From JAHBXE01 sp044222195 (lineage in GTDB: Bacteria > Planctomycetota > Phycisphaerae > Phycisphaerales > UBA1924): a stretch of 64,000 nucleotides of DNA. Each line of letters opens with the position of its first letter. Position 1 is the first letter of the stretch. The notes below the pieces were generated by a model. That model was not told the DNA's origin. It saw nothing but the letters and a program-made list of their open reading frames with translations, and ran no database searches. The stretch is taken from NCBI GenBank assembly GCA_044222195.1, contig JBGANS010000006.1, positions 124,001-188,000 on the forward strand. The letters are read 5' to 3'. Positions 1 through 8,519 of the stretch are shown here, one piece after another. Made by a program: the position numbers and the translations under genes.

Positions 1-1
1 C

Positions 2-1825
2 GCCGCCAGTGCCGCCGCCAAGGGCGACGCCGCCCGCTTCGGTGTGATGGTCGAATCGCTTCCCCAAAGTCAGTCGTCCCTCCTTCCGGATCTCGTCCAG
101 TTCTCCGGCGCCGGCGCTGTGACCATCCCCGTCTGGTCCGCCGCCACCACCCCCGCCGATGTCGAGCGCCTCTGCCACGAACTCATCCCCGTCGTCGAAC
201 GCCTCCGCGCCTCCGGCCGCCGGATCACCTTCAGCCTCCCGCGCATCCCCGACGCCCTCGCCGTCGCGACCCGCCTCGGGGTCGATGCGCCCCTCTCACT
301 CTTCCCCGGTGACGACAAGCTCTGGGGCCCGTATCTCAATCCCCTTCTCGATAAGTACGGTCAGGGCGTGCAGCGCTGGCAGATCGGTTCGCTCACCGCC
401 GACCCCCGCGGCGCCAGCCCCGATCCCGCGCGGTTCGCCGGCCTCAGCTCCATTCTCTCCAAGCTCGTCCCCGGCCCCGTGGTCGAAGTTCCCTGGCCCG
501 CCGACCTCGTCACCATCCCCTTCCCCGGCGTCGATACCGAACTGCTCGCAATGGTCCCCGGCGGTGTTTCCGAGAGCGGCCTCACCGACCTCGCCTCCGC
601 GTGGGCGGCCGGCACCGGTCCCGCCGCCACCATGGTCCTCTCGTCCCTTCCGCCCACCGAGTACACCCGCCTCGACTCCTGTATCGCCCTCGTCAAGCAG
701 GCCGTTCAACTCTGGGCGGCGCGAGACGGCGTCAACCCGCCCTCGCTCGCCATCACCCAGCCCTGGGAATGGGCCTCGATCTGGCGCAGCGACTCGCCCA
801 TGCCCCGCGCCGAGCTCGCCGCCTGGAGCAATCTCACCGAGCGCCTCCGCGACCGCCGCGCCGCCGGCCGTCTCAGCCCGCGACCCGGCGTCTGCTGCAC
901 CATCCTCGCCGGGCCCGCCGGCCCCACGGGCGCCCGCTCCGGCGCACTCGCCCTCTGGAGCGACGCCCCCGCCGAGCCCGACGCCTCCATCGACCTCTAC
1001 CTCGGAGAGGAACCCGTCCGCGTCATCGACATCTTCGGAAACACCACGCTCATCGAGCCCCACCCCATCACGTCCGTCGCGCCCGCCTCCAACGATCGCG
1101 CCGCCCGACCCGCCATGGCCCATCGCCTCCCGGTCTCCGAGGCTCCCGTCTTCATCGAGGGCGTCGACGTTGATCTCGCCGTCTTCGCCGCCTCCTTCAA
1201 GCTCGACCCGCCCTTCGCCGCCTCATCCTCAAGCGAACACCAGATCAACATGATCCTCACCAATCCCTGGAAAAACCGCATCGAGGGCCGCATCACCGTC
1301 CTCGAACCCGGCGGCCTTTCCACCGACGCCTCCAAACGCGACCGCTCCTGGCGCATCACGCCCCGCGCTTCCACCTTCACCATCGGCCCATCCGAAACCG
1401 TCAAGACGCCCCTCCTCATCGCCTTCAGCGCCGTCGAGGAAGCCGGCCCCAAGGACTTCCTCGTCGAGATCGAACTCACCGGCACCAAGGACTACGCCCC
1501 TCTCCGCCTCCACTCCACGCTCGAAATCGGCATCAACGACTTCCACCTCGACCTCGGGTACCGCATCGTCAACGGCGCCGACGTCGCCGTCGAAGCGCAG
1601 GTCATCAACCGCGGCAAGGGTCCGGCCAACTACGAGGTCAATGGGTTCGCCGACGGCTACCCCCGCGCCAAGGCCTACATCAGCGACCTGCCCCCCGGTG
1701 CCATGGCCACACGCCGCCTCTCCTTCCCCGGCGGCGCCAGCCGCCTCAAAGGCCAGCGCATCAGCGTCGGCGTGCAGGACGTCTCGACCCAGTCGCGCCT
1801 GACCCGCTCCATCCAGGTCGAGTAA
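2..1825 (+). CDS. Hypothetical protein, 5'-truncated by window edge
   Basis: The frame is open back to base 2, so the true start lies outside the window; the GTG/ATG at 44/47 are only the first possible starts seen. I do not recognise the family. The first half (roughly residues 1-330) has alternating helix/strand stretches and a YGQGVQRWQIG segment that recalls TIM-barrel glycoside-hydrolase-like proteins. The last 230 residues are strand-rich, with phrases such as NPWKNRIEGRITV and INRGKGPANYEV that look like Ig-like or NEW3-type accessory domains. The gene ends convergently inside the 3' end of the minus-strand methyltransferase (65-base overlap). Third codon positions are strongly C-biased, unlike plus-strand genes further right. 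A cell-surface or periplasmic carbohydrate-related role is a guess. Confidence 0.6.
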   Translation, partial: AASAAAKGDAARFGVMVESLPQSQSSLLPDLVQFSGAGAVTIPVWSAATTPADVERLCHELIPVVERLRASGRRITFSLPRIPDALAVATRLGVDAPLSLFPGDDKLWGPYLNPLLDKYGQGVQRWQIGSLTADPRGASPDPARFAGLSSILSKLVPGPVVEVPWPADLVTIPFPGVDTELLAMVPGGVSESGLTDLASAWAAGTGPAATMVLSSLPPTEYTRLDSCIALVKQAVQLWAARDGVNPPSLAITQPWEWASIWRSDSPMPRAELAAWSNLTERLRDRRAAGRLSPRPGVCCTILAGPAGPTGARSGALALWSDAPAEPDASIDLYLGEEPVRVIDIFGNTTLIEPHPITSVAPASNDRAARPAMAHRLPVSEAPVFIEGVDVDLAVFAASFKLDPPFAASSSSEHQINMILTNPWKNRIEGRITVLEPGGLSTDASKRDRSWRITPRASTFTIGPSETVKTPLLIAFSAVEEAGPKDFLVEIELTGTKDYAPLRLHSTLEIGINDFHLDLGYRIVNGADVAVEAQVINRGKGPANYEVNGFADGYPRAKAYISDLPPGAMATRRLSFPGGASRLKGQRISVGVQDVSTQSRLTRSIQVE

Positions 1826-2594
1826 CTCGCGGCGAACGCGCCCGCAGGATGTACACCGCGTACCCGAACCCGCCGGGATCGTGCGCGTTCCCCCGATCGT
1901 CCGTCACCGCGATAATCTCCATCCCCGCTCGCGTCACCACATCCCGCCACTGCCGCGCGTCGTAACACCGAAGCCGGTACGCGTGATCGCGATGCTCCTC
2001 GCACGTCCCACGCGTGATCACCAGGTGGCTGTACACCTGCTCAAACCTCTCCACCCTCCGCCGCGGCGGCAGGTACTCGACAATCTGCTTTACATGACAC
2101 CCGCCGCGCCGACCCTCCCACACATCTTCGCTCGCCGGTTCAATCCCGTACCCCGTCGTTCCAAGCCCAACCGCGTACACGCCGCCAGGCCGCAGCGCTC
2201 TCGCCATCTCCCGCAGGTGCCGCACCATTGCCGCATCGCTCTCCAAGTGGCGGATCGTGTTGATGAGGCAAAACGCAAAGTCCGCCCGCGGCAGTTTCGC
2301 CGCGAATCGCCCCATGTCCGCCACGATGATCCGGTTCCCGCGCCCCGCGCCAACTCTCTCTCGCGCATACGCCACCATCGCCGGCGATCGATCAAACCCA
2401 AGCACCCGCCGCCCCCGCCGCGCCGCCACCCGCAGATACCGCCCCGTCCCGCACGCGGGCTCCAGCCATATTCCCGCACCTGCCCCGGGTGCAAACAACC
2501 GGGCGATGCGCTCCAGCCCGTCAACTTCATCCGCCGTGCCCGAAGCGTGGAGGATGTCGTACACCCGCGGGTCTTCGTAAAAGCCTTCTGCCAT
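1761..2594 (-). CDS. Class I SAM-dependent methyltransferase
   Basis: This 277-residue protein starts at the ATG whose complement is at 2592-2594. Around residues 40-60 it carries a SAM-binding motif I, WLEPACGTGRYL, followed by an acidic motif II (VLGFDRSPAMV). Further on come IIVADMGRF and FCLINTIRHL, typical of motif III/IV in Rossmann-fold methyltransferases, and a LRPGGVYAVGL post-motif. The substrate cannot be told. The final 35 residues are basic and poorly structured and lie over the 3' end of the neighbouring convergent gene, so the natural C-terminus may be a late extension. It is divergent from the esterase gene at 2648, with 53 bases between them for both promoters. Confidence 0.8.
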   Translation of the reverse strand: MAEGFYEDPRVYDILHASGTADEVDGLERIARLFAPGAGAGIWLEPACGTGRYLRVAARRGRRVLGFDRSPAMVAYARERVGAGRGNRIIVADMGRFAAKLPRADFAFCLINTIRHLESDAAMVRHLREMARALRPGGVYAVGLGTTGYGIEPASEDVWEGRRGGCHVKQIVEYLPPRRRVERFEQVYSHLVITRGTCEEHRDHAYRLRCYDARQWRDVVTRAGMEIIAVTDDRGNAHDPGGFGYAVYILRARSPRVTRPGWSGSGATGSRRPARRR

Positions 2595-2647
2595 AGGGCC
2601 CGGACACTATCCGCCTCGGGCGCCGCCCGCCCCGATACCCTTCCGTC

Positions 2648-4165
2648 ATGAGCATCCGCACGTGTCTCGCACTCTGTCTCGCAACCACGCCCGCGTTCGC
2701 CACCGATCCCATCTTCGAAGTCTCCTTCGACGCTTCCCTCAGAGACCAGCCCGCCACCGGCCGTCTGGTCGTCTATCTCATCAGTGATACGTCCGCGGAA
2801 AACAAGAACAACGAACCCGCCGAAGGCCCGTTCTTCGACGACCCCCAACCCATGTTCGGCGTCGATGTCAGGGACCTCGCCCCCGGCGCCACCGCAGTCG
2901 TGGACAACAAAGCAACGTTCTTCCCCGTCAACCTCAGCGCGCTTCCCGCGGGCGCCTATCGCGTGCAGGCCGTCCTCGACATGCACCACGACGACAGCAT
3001 GTGGAAACGCGAGCCCGGAAACTTGTACTCCGACGTCATGAACATCCGGCTCAACGAAGTGGACGGGCCCGAACGCCGCGCCATCAAGCTGAGCAAGAAA
3101 GTCGCCGCGCGAGAGTTCCCACCCGGGCCCGGGGTCGAGGAGTTCGTGATCCGCTCGAAGCTGCTCTCCGAGTTTCACACGCGGGACATCATGCTCAAGG
3201 CCGGTGTCCGCCTGCCGTCCGGATACACCAGCGCGCACGACACGAAGTTCCCGGCGGTCTACGAGGTTCCCGGCTTTGGCGGGAACCACTGGCACGTCGG
3301 CGGCGGCGCAGCGCCGCTCAATGCGCTGTTCTGGATCACCCTCAACCCCGAATCCGGCAACGGCCACACGCTCTTCGCCGACTCGGCCAACAACGGCCCA
3401 TGGGGTCGCGCTCTGGTTGAGGAACTCATTCCCGCGCTCGAGGCCAGGTACCGGCTGATTCCCAGGCCCACCGCCCGGGTCCTCCGCGGCCACTCCTCCG
3501 GCGGCTGGTCCACGCTGTGGCTGGCGCTCAACTATCCCGAGACATTCGGAGCGACCTGGTCCACCTCGCCCGACCCCGTGGACTTTCGCAGGTTCCAGTT
3601 GCCCGACATCTACTCCCAGCCCAACTTCTTCACGGACGCCGCCGGCGCGCAGCGCGGCGGGAAGGAACTCCCCAGCTACCGCAGCGGCGGGCGCGAGCTC
3701 ATGACGATCCGGCAGGAGAACATGATGGAGGAGGTTCTGGGCCCGGACAACACCTCGGGGCAGCAGTGGGACTCGTGGTTCGCGGTCTTCGGGCCGCGGA
3801 ACGCGAACGGGAATCCGGCGGCGCTGTTCGACCTCAGCGGCGCGATCGATAGGAAGGTCGCGGAGCAGTATCGCCGGTACGACATCGCCGAGCTGCTGCG
3901 GAAGGAACCGGGGAAGTACGGCCCGCTCTTTCGTGAGCGGGTCCGGATCATCGTCGGCGATCAGGACACGTACTACCTGAACGAGGCGGTGGCGTTGCTC
4001 AAGTCCGAGGTGGACAAGCTGCCCGTGGAAACATCGAACGGGCGCGGGTACATCAAGATCCTGAAGGGGTTCGATCACGGGTCGGTGTTCATGACGCCGG
4101 AGATGCAGGGGATCAAGGCGGAGATTCTGGCGCACTTTCAGCGGAACAATCATGTGGCCAAGTGA
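2648..4165 (+). CDS. Exported putative esterase (esterase D/PF00756-like)
   Basis: This 505-residue protein begins with a signal peptide (MSIRTCLALCLATTPAFA, likely cut before TDP). The second half is an alpha/beta hydrolase resembling the putative esterase family. The nucleophile elbow GHSSGGW lies near residue 281-287, followed by a segment on ATWSTSPDPVDF, an acidic stretch VGDQDTYY near residue 438 and a C-terminal FDHGS that supplies a plausible catalytic His. The N-terminal 170 residues form a strand-rich domain of unknown role. It is followed immediately by the DinB-like gene (shared bases at the stop/GTG), so the two are probably co-transcribed. Substrate unknown. The plus strand changes from C-rich to G-rich within this gene. 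Confidence 0.75.
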   Translation: MSIRTCLALCLATTPAFATDPIFEVSFDASLRDQPATGRLVVYLISDTSAENKNNEPAEGPFFDDPQPMFGVDVRDLAPGATAVVDNKATFFPVNLSALPAGAYRVQAVLDMHHDDSMWKREPGNLYSDVMNIRLNEVDGPERRAIKLSKKVAAREFPPGPGVEEFVIRSKLLSEFHTRDIMLKAGVRLPSGYTSAHDTKFPAVYEVPGFGGNHWHVGGGAAPLNALFWITLNPESGNGHTLFADSANNGPWGRALVEELIPALEARYRLIPRPTARVLRGHSSGGWSTLWLALNYPETFGATWSTSPDPVDFRRFQLPDIYSQPNFFTDAAGAQRGGKELPSYRSGGRELMTIRQENMMEEVLGPDNTSGQQWDSWFAVFGPRNANGNPAALFDLSGAIDRKVAEQYRRYDIAELLRKEPGKYGPLFRERVRIIVGDQDTYYLNEAVALLKSEVDKLPVETSNGRGYIKILKGFDHGSVFMTPEMQGIKAEILAHFQRNNHVAK

Positions 4166-4176
4166 AGGGGCTTGCG

Positions 4177-4692
4177 ATGACACCTCAAGCGGTGATTGCC
4201 GATGCGGTCGAACTGTCCAAGATCCAGATGGCCCGGTACCTCGCCGGGTTTGACGATGGGTCTTCGGTGAAGCAGGCGGCGAACCTGCCGAACCATGCGC
4301 GCTGGTGCATGGGGCACTGCGCGATGACGATGCACCGGGTTGCGGAGAAAGTGGACGGGAAGGGACTGCCCGAGTCGGACTTCTCGGTGGAGGCCGGGAA
4401 GGCGGGGACCTTTCATTCGGAATCGGTGTCGTTCGGATCGAAGCCGGCGGATGACTCGAGGAACTATCCGCCGCTGGCGCGGTGCGTGGAGATCTACAAC
4501 GCGGCGTGCGACCGGCTGGCCGGCGCGACTCGGGCGGCGCCGGAATCGAAACTGATGGAACAGGTGGAGTGGGTGACATTCAAGATGCCGCTGTACCTGT
4601 TGATTGTCCGGATGTGTTTCCACAACGGGTTCCACACGGGGCAGATCGCGGACTTGCGGCGGGCGCTGGGGTTCAAGTCGATTTTCTCATGA
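4177..4692 (+). CDS. DinB-like domain protein
   Basis: This 171-residue helical protein has the pattern of the DinB/YfiT four-helix-bundle family. It has an early conserved His in LPNHARWCMGHCAMTMHR and a late HxxxH (FHNGFHTGQIADLRRALG), which together would give the three-His metal site of the family. I chose the ATG at 4177 because GAAGGGG sits 7 bases upstream. A GTG at 4162 in the same frame overlaps the esterase stop and is the alternative. DinB-like proteins include thiol transferases and metal-dependent hydrolases, so no reaction is assigned. Its 3' end overlaps the convergent GT87-like gene by 20 bases. Confidence 0.7.
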   Translation: MTPQAVIADAVELSKIQMARYLAGFDDGSSVKQAANLPNHARWCMGHCAMTMHRVAEKVDGKGLPESDFSVEAGKAGTFHSESVSFGSKPADDSRNYPPLARCVEIYNAACDRLAGATRAAPESKLMEQVEWVTFKMPLYLLIVRMCFHNGFHTGQIADLRRALGFKSIFS

Positions 4693-5989
4693 TCGGGCTC
4701 GCGGGTGCGGCCGGTTCGGTCCAGCGGATCCAGATCAACCAGAGAGCGAGCGCGACCAGGCCGTATGCCTGACAGGGGAGCAGCACGTTCTGGAAGAGGG
4801 CGGACTTGGAGAGGGATTCGGGGATGTGGCCACGGCGGGCGAGTTCGGTGAACAGGATGGGGAAGGGAAGTGTGTGGAGGAGGATGAGGGCGAGGGTGAA
4901 AGCGTGACGCATTTGGCCCGCGGCGAGGCGGTGGATCGCAAGGGCGAGGGGAATGACAACGATGACGGCGTCATAGGGCCGGTGATAGGCGACCATGAGG
5001 GTTACGGCGCTCACGAAACTCAGAGAGACGAGTTCGCCAGGTTGATCCGAAGCTTGTCGTTGGCGTTTGAGATCAACGATGAAGTAGGCGAGGCAGAGCG
5101 CGCCGACAATGGCGTAGACGGCGAAGCGCACGGCGACTCGGTTGTCGGTGAAGTTGTGGAGGGGATAGTGGAGATTGATCATCTGGTAGCGGATGGTGTT
5201 GATCTTGGTCGCGTTGGCGTCGTCGCTGGTGGTGAAGTCGTGGATGTTCTGGCGGTAGGTGGGCCACCAGTCGATTCCCGCGGCGGACATGCGGCCGGCG
5301 CCAACGGCGGTGAGCGCAGCGATTGCGATTGCGGCGAAGGCGAAGGACTTCCAACGGAGGCGACCGGCTTCGTATAGAACGAAGAGAAGGCCGAGCTGGG
5401 GTTTGAGCGCAGCGCCCAGGCCGAGCAGAAGGCCAGAGCACCGCTGGCGGCCGCGAGCCCGTGCAAGAGCCGCGAAGCAGATACCGAACAGGACAAACGC
5501 GGCTGTTTGTCCCTGCTTGGCGTTGAGGGCCAGTGGCGCGAACACGAGGCCGAGGCCGAGGAGGGCGAGAGAACTGTTACGGGAGAGTCGAGCGAGCCGG
5601 GCGAGGCAGGACAGAGAGAAGGCGGCAAAGGCGGTGTTGAGGAGAGCCCAGGCCCACGAGGCGATGGGCCATGGAAGCGCGGCCAGGGGTGCGACGAGGA
5701 CCAGGGCCGGCGGCGGATAGACGAGTGTGGCTGGGCCGCGGACGATCATGGGGTCGCGGTCTGCCGGGGCGCCGGAACTCAGCCAGGCCTGGGAAACCGA
5801 ATCGCGCTGGTAGGGGTTTTGACCGTGGAGCCAGGCGCGGGCGGAGGGGTAGATGAGCGTGAAGTCGTAGTTGCCTCCCGGGGCGGTAGCGGAGGACGGG
5901 CCGCGAAGGGTGAAAAAGGCGCAGGCGATGATGACGAAGCCCAGAAGCGACGGGGTCAGCCAACGGGGGGATTTTGAAGAGCCTGGCAT
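4673..5989 (-). CDS. GT87-like (DUF2029) polytopic membrane glycosyltransferase
   Basis: This 438-residue protein is almost wholly hydrophobic, with about ten membrane helices. The first is LLGFVIIACAFFTLRG, after a short cytoplasmic tail. The loop after it holds DFTLIYPSARAWLHGQNPY, which matches the DxxxYxxAxxxLxGxxPY pattern of GT-C-fold GT87 polyprenol-phosphate-mannose-dependent mannosyltransferases; the Asp is the expected catalytic base. VYPPPALVLVAPL and LNAKQGQTAAFVLF are further typical loops. It probably transfers a sugar from a lipid-linked donor outside the cytoplasmic membrane, but sugar and acceptor are unknown. It stands alone on the minus strand. Confidence 0.75.
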   Translation of the reverse strand: MPGSSKSPRWLTPSLLGFVIIACAFFTLRGPSSATAPGGNYDFTLIYPSARAWLHGQNPYQRDSVSQAWLSSGAPADRDPMIVRGPATLVYPPPALVLVAPLAALPWPIASWAWALLNTAFAAFSLSCLARLARLSRNSSLALLGLGLVFAPLALNAKQGQTAAFVLFGICFAALARARGRQRCSGLLLGLGAALKPQLGLLFVLYEAGRLRWKSFAFAAIAIAALTAVGAGRMSAAGIDWWPTYRQNIHDFTTSDDANATKINTIRYQMINLHYPLHNFTDNRVAVRFAVYAIVGALCLAYFIVDLKRQRQASDQPGELVSLSFVSAVTLMVAYHRPYDAVIVVIPLALAIHRLAAGQMRHAFTLALILLHTLPFPILFTELARRGHIPESLSKSALFQNVLLPCQAYGLVALALWLIWIRWTEPAAPASPIMRKST

Positions 5990-6049
5990 GGCACACTGAG
6001 ATCGGCGATTGGATGGGCGGCGCTACGCTCTAATCCAGTGGGGGTTCGT

Positions 6050-6568
6050 ATGAAAGTGACGCTTCGGGATTCGAGGGAGTCGGCGCGTACGCGGTCGGTG
6101 CTGCGCCGGTTGTTTCCGATGTACATCCATGACTTGAGCCCGTACACGAGCTTTTACAGGATGGATGAGCGTGGGCGGTGGCGGCCGGAGCTATGGCGGG
6201 ACTGGCTGAGCTTCGACACGGTCGAGCCGTGGCTGTTCGAGCACGCGGGGGAGGTGATTGGATTCGCGGTGGTGGGGCGGCAGCCGTTCCCGTACATGAG
6301 CGGGGATCGGGACTTCAAGGTGTGCGAGTTTTTCGTGCTGTCGAGCTGGAGGAGGAGAGGGGTTGGGAGCGTCGCGGCGCGGGAGGTGCTCGGGCTCCAC
6401 CGGGGGCGGTGGGAGCTGACTGTGTTGCCGGGGAATGTGGGGGCGCTGGGGTTCTGGAAGCGGGTGGTTGGAGGGATCAGGGGTGTTGAGGAATTGATGA
6501 TGCCGGGGGAGGTGGTTTTCAGGTTTGAGTTGATCGACAGGGATTGTCAGGGTCCGTCGGGTACCTAG
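6050..6568 (+). CDS. GNAT family N-acetyltransferase
   Basis: This protein has 172 residues from the ATG at 6050; a GTG at 6038 is in frame, but the ATG has a G-run 6-10 bases upstream. The acetyl-CoA binding motif A is visible as VCEFFVLSSWRRRGVGSVAA (R-x-x-G-x-G/A) around residues 90-110. It is followed by a C-terminal NVGALGFWKRV, the usual GNAT motif B. Substrate unknown. It is a single gene followed directly by an inverted repeat that may end transcription. Confidence 0.8.
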   Translation: MKVTLRDSRESARTRSVLRRLFPMYIHDLSPYTSFYRMDERGRWRPELWRDWLSFDTVEPWLFEHAGEVIGFAVVGRQPFPYMSGDRDFKVCEFFVLSSWRRRGVGSVAAREVLGLHRGRWELTVLPGNVGALGFWKRVVGGIRGVEELMMPGEVVFRFELIDRDCQGPSGT

Positions 6569-6595
6569 CAGGGTGAAAGCGCCAGCGCACCCTGC
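6568..6595 (+). terminator. Possible terminator hairpin after GNAT gene
   Basis: A perfect 8-base inverted repeat GCAGGGTG / CACCCTGC with a 12-base loop begins in the stop codon of the acetyltransferase gene. There is no U-tract after it, so it may be only a weak or Rho-assisted terminator. Confidence 0.35.
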
Positions 6596-6979
6596 CGTTA
6601 AGGCTTATCTGAGTGCGGGGACTTCCAGCCGCCCAGATTCAGGTGCTCCGACCGCGGTGGCCTTGCCAACTCTGTGGAATCCTACTTCCTTTGAGCGCTC
6701 CCGCCATTGAGCTTTCGACACGAACTCTCGCTCGTCCGGGATGCTGTTTCTGCAGCCAATGACGAGTCGAGAGCACGCACGGCGTTGCCCTGCCAGGAGT
6801 GCGAGCCGGGTGCCGCCCGCGGCACTAACGTCCGGCTCCGCCTTGCCACAGGGAGTGCCTCGGGAGAAGATTCTTTGGGCACGCATGCTCGACCCGAGAG
6901 ACACGACCGCGATGGGGCCGCGGAGCTAGCAGGCAGCCCATATGTATGACTAACCTCAACAATGTGCCACGCCTACTAC
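6596..6979. other. Gene-poor interval
   Basis: About 380 bases without a convincing gene. Short open frames exist on both strands (for example 6605-6904 minus, 99 codons), but none has a ribosome binding site, codon bias or protein pattern that I can support. Base composition is more mixed than in flanking genes. It may be a junction or eroded remnant at the left edge of the low-GC stretch. Confidence 0.4.
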
Positions 6980-7008
6980 TTGACGCCGCTTGACCTCCCT
7001 TGTAGATT
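6980..7008 (+). promoter_or_regulatory. Predicted sigma-70-type promoter
   Basis: TTGACG at 6980-6985 and TAGATT at 7003-7008 are separated by exactly 17 bases (5/6 and 4/6 matches to consensus). This would start transcription about 35 bases upstream of the ATG at 7049 and drive the three secreted-protein genes that follow. Prediction only. Confidence 0.45.
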
Positions 7009-7048
7009 GGTGAGGCGTGTACATCACTCTCCAAAAAGGGAGACACTC

Positions 7049-7477
7049 ATGCAAATCCAGGCTGTTGCGGCGGCGACTATCTTGGGATTCTCGTGTAGTT
7101 GCGCGTTAGGACAGGGAAGCACAGGATTCGCCAGGTCAATCACGCCAAGCTACCCATCAGATCCATTCCCAACATGGACGCATACCAAGTGCATCTCCCA
7201 GTCATGTCTGAATACTGTGATTTTTGACGTGGGTGCCAACCCGGCCGGATGCAATGCCAGTTGTCTCGGTTCCTGCGAGTTCTGCAATGGCAACAATTCA
7301 TCGGCACTGTGTGTCGACTGGGACCAGCAAGAGTGCGTGCCCACGACCGTCTTTTTCATTTGTGGCACTATTTCAACATCCAGTTGCTACTGGGCCACTA
7401 CCAGTGAATGCTGGTGCAATACGAGCAGTGGAGTTCCAACCCAAGATAAGTGCGAAATCGCGAGATGCGATCCATGA
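7049..7477 (+). CDS. Small secreted cysteine-rich protein
   Basis: This protein has 142 residues from the ATG at 7049, which has AAGGGAG 6-12 bases upstream; an upstream in-frame start at 6962 would cover the predicted promoter and is rejected. The first 20 or so residues are a signal peptide (MQIQAVAAATILGFSCSCALG). The mature part has 14 cysteines in about 120 residues, spaced as C-x4-C, C-x3-C-x3-C-x2-C and a final C-x-C and C-x4-C. This is an even number that would suit disulfide bonding outside the cytoplasm. I recognise no family. The stop overlaps the ATG of the next gene (ATGA at 7474-7477), so production of the two is probably coupled. The region is less GC-rich than its surroundings. 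Confidence 0.7.
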   Translation: MQIQAVAAATILGFSCSCALGQGSTGFARSITPSYPSDPFPTWTHTKCISQSCLNTVIFDVGANPAGCNASCLGSCEFCNGNNSSALCVDWDQQECVPTTVFFICGTISTSSCYWATTSECWCNTSSGVPTQDKCEIARCDP

Positions 7478-8499
7478 CGAACCTTGGACTTCAGTTTCTG
7501 TGTTGGATCGTCAGTCACACTGTCCTGTCGCAGCCGGCGATGCCCGAGAAGCCCCCAGACACTGCCGCGCGAGCGCTCGCCACTGCAATGCTCGTGCATG
7601 ACAAGACGATCCGGTCTGCTCGCTGGAGTCAGACGATAGTTCACAATGCCTCAGATGGTGAACGGTACCCGTGTCAGTCGGTCCAAGGGTTTGACGCCAA
7701 AGGTCGATGGTTTTGTGCCTATGAAGATATTGGAAGGCTACGGTCCGATGGTCGAAAAGTACGAGGTAAGGGGCGCGTATCCAGTGACGGAATCACAGTA
7801 ATAGGCCTTGACGATATCGACAAATCGGGAACAGTGTCCGAGTACAGGAACCAGCCATCCGCATATCTTGGATTTGATTGCTGGCTGGGTCGGCACATTG
7901 ACTACCAACAACACCGCCGCTTGGGTGAACTGCTGCTAAACTCCAAAGATCTTGTCGTGCTTTCGAGTGATCCGCCCCGCATCCAGGGAACGGTGGCGCT
8001 TGCCGGCCGAGTGAGTGTCGTAGAGGTCGAGCTGGACATCGACCATGGCGCATCTCCGAAGGCCATAACCGTGCGAGATGCGGCGCTCCGCGTGCCGCTT
8101 CAGTCATACCAGGTAGATGAGTTCATTGAAGTCGCCGGCAGGTGGCTCCCTCGCAAGGCCTCTCTGCGCACGCGTAAGATCGATATTGCAACGGATCAGA
8201 TGCAGGCGTTCCAGAAGGCTCTAGAACGAGAGGGTCTGGCCCGCTATATGGACTATTCAGACAAAGCTGTTCAAGCCGCGTATCACCGAGTCGTGAAAGA
8301 GGTGTTCGGGCAAGCCGAAGCGCCGTCCTCCGAGCTCGCATCTCCCATCACGCTGAGCGTGGAATACCAAGCGATCAATGCCGAGATCGCTGAAGAAGAC
8401 TTCGTGCTGTCCATCCCGGCAAGCTATTCCGCATACGACAGCGTACAAGACCTGGTAAAGCCCAGGGAAACAAATCAGTGGAGTCCCCAGCGCCGCTAG
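7474..8499 (+). CDS. Secreted protein, LolA-like pattern
   Basis: This protein has 341 residues from the ATG at 7474 inside the ATGA overlap with the cysteine-rich gene; an in-frame GTG at 7450 and ATG at 7465 are alternatives. A signal peptide is evident (LGLQFLCWIVSHTVLSQ). The middle and end contain the phrasing seen in LolA/LolB-like outer-membrane-lipoprotein-sorting folds of planctomycetes: long strands, VDEFIEVAGRWLPRKASLRT near residue 210, and a closing ITLSVEYQAINAEIAEEDFVLSIP. The function is inferred only from this fold impression; it could bind a hydrophobic or peptide ligand in the periplasm. The DUF1573 protein gene follows after 20 bases. Confidence 0.65.
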   Translation: MTNLGLQFLCWIVSHTVLSQPAMPEKPPDTAARALATAMLVHDKTIRSARWSQTIVHNASDGERYPCQSVQGFDAKGRWFCAYEDIGRLRSDGRKVRGKGRVSSDGITVIGLDDIDKSGTVSEYRNQPSAYLGFDCWLGRHIDYQQHRRLGELLLNSKDLVVLSSDPPRIQGTVALAGRVSVVEVELDIDHGASPKAITVRDAALRVPLQSYQVDEFIEVAGRWLPRKASLRTRKIDIATDQMQAFQKALEREGLARYMDYSDKAVQAAYHRVVKEVFGQAEAPSSELASPITLSVEYQAINAEIAEEDFVLSIPASYSAYDSVQDLVKPRETNQWSPQRR

Positions 8500-8519
8500 G
8501 CAACGCGCAAGGAATACGA

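Noticed and set aside
2090..4579. 829-codon minus-strand open frame
   Set aside because: Covers the supported esterase and DinB-like genes on the opposite strand and shows only compositional repeats.
6605..6904. 99-codon minus-strand open frame in the gene-poor gap
   Set aside because: No ribosome binding site, family resemblance or codon bias; kept as non-coding.
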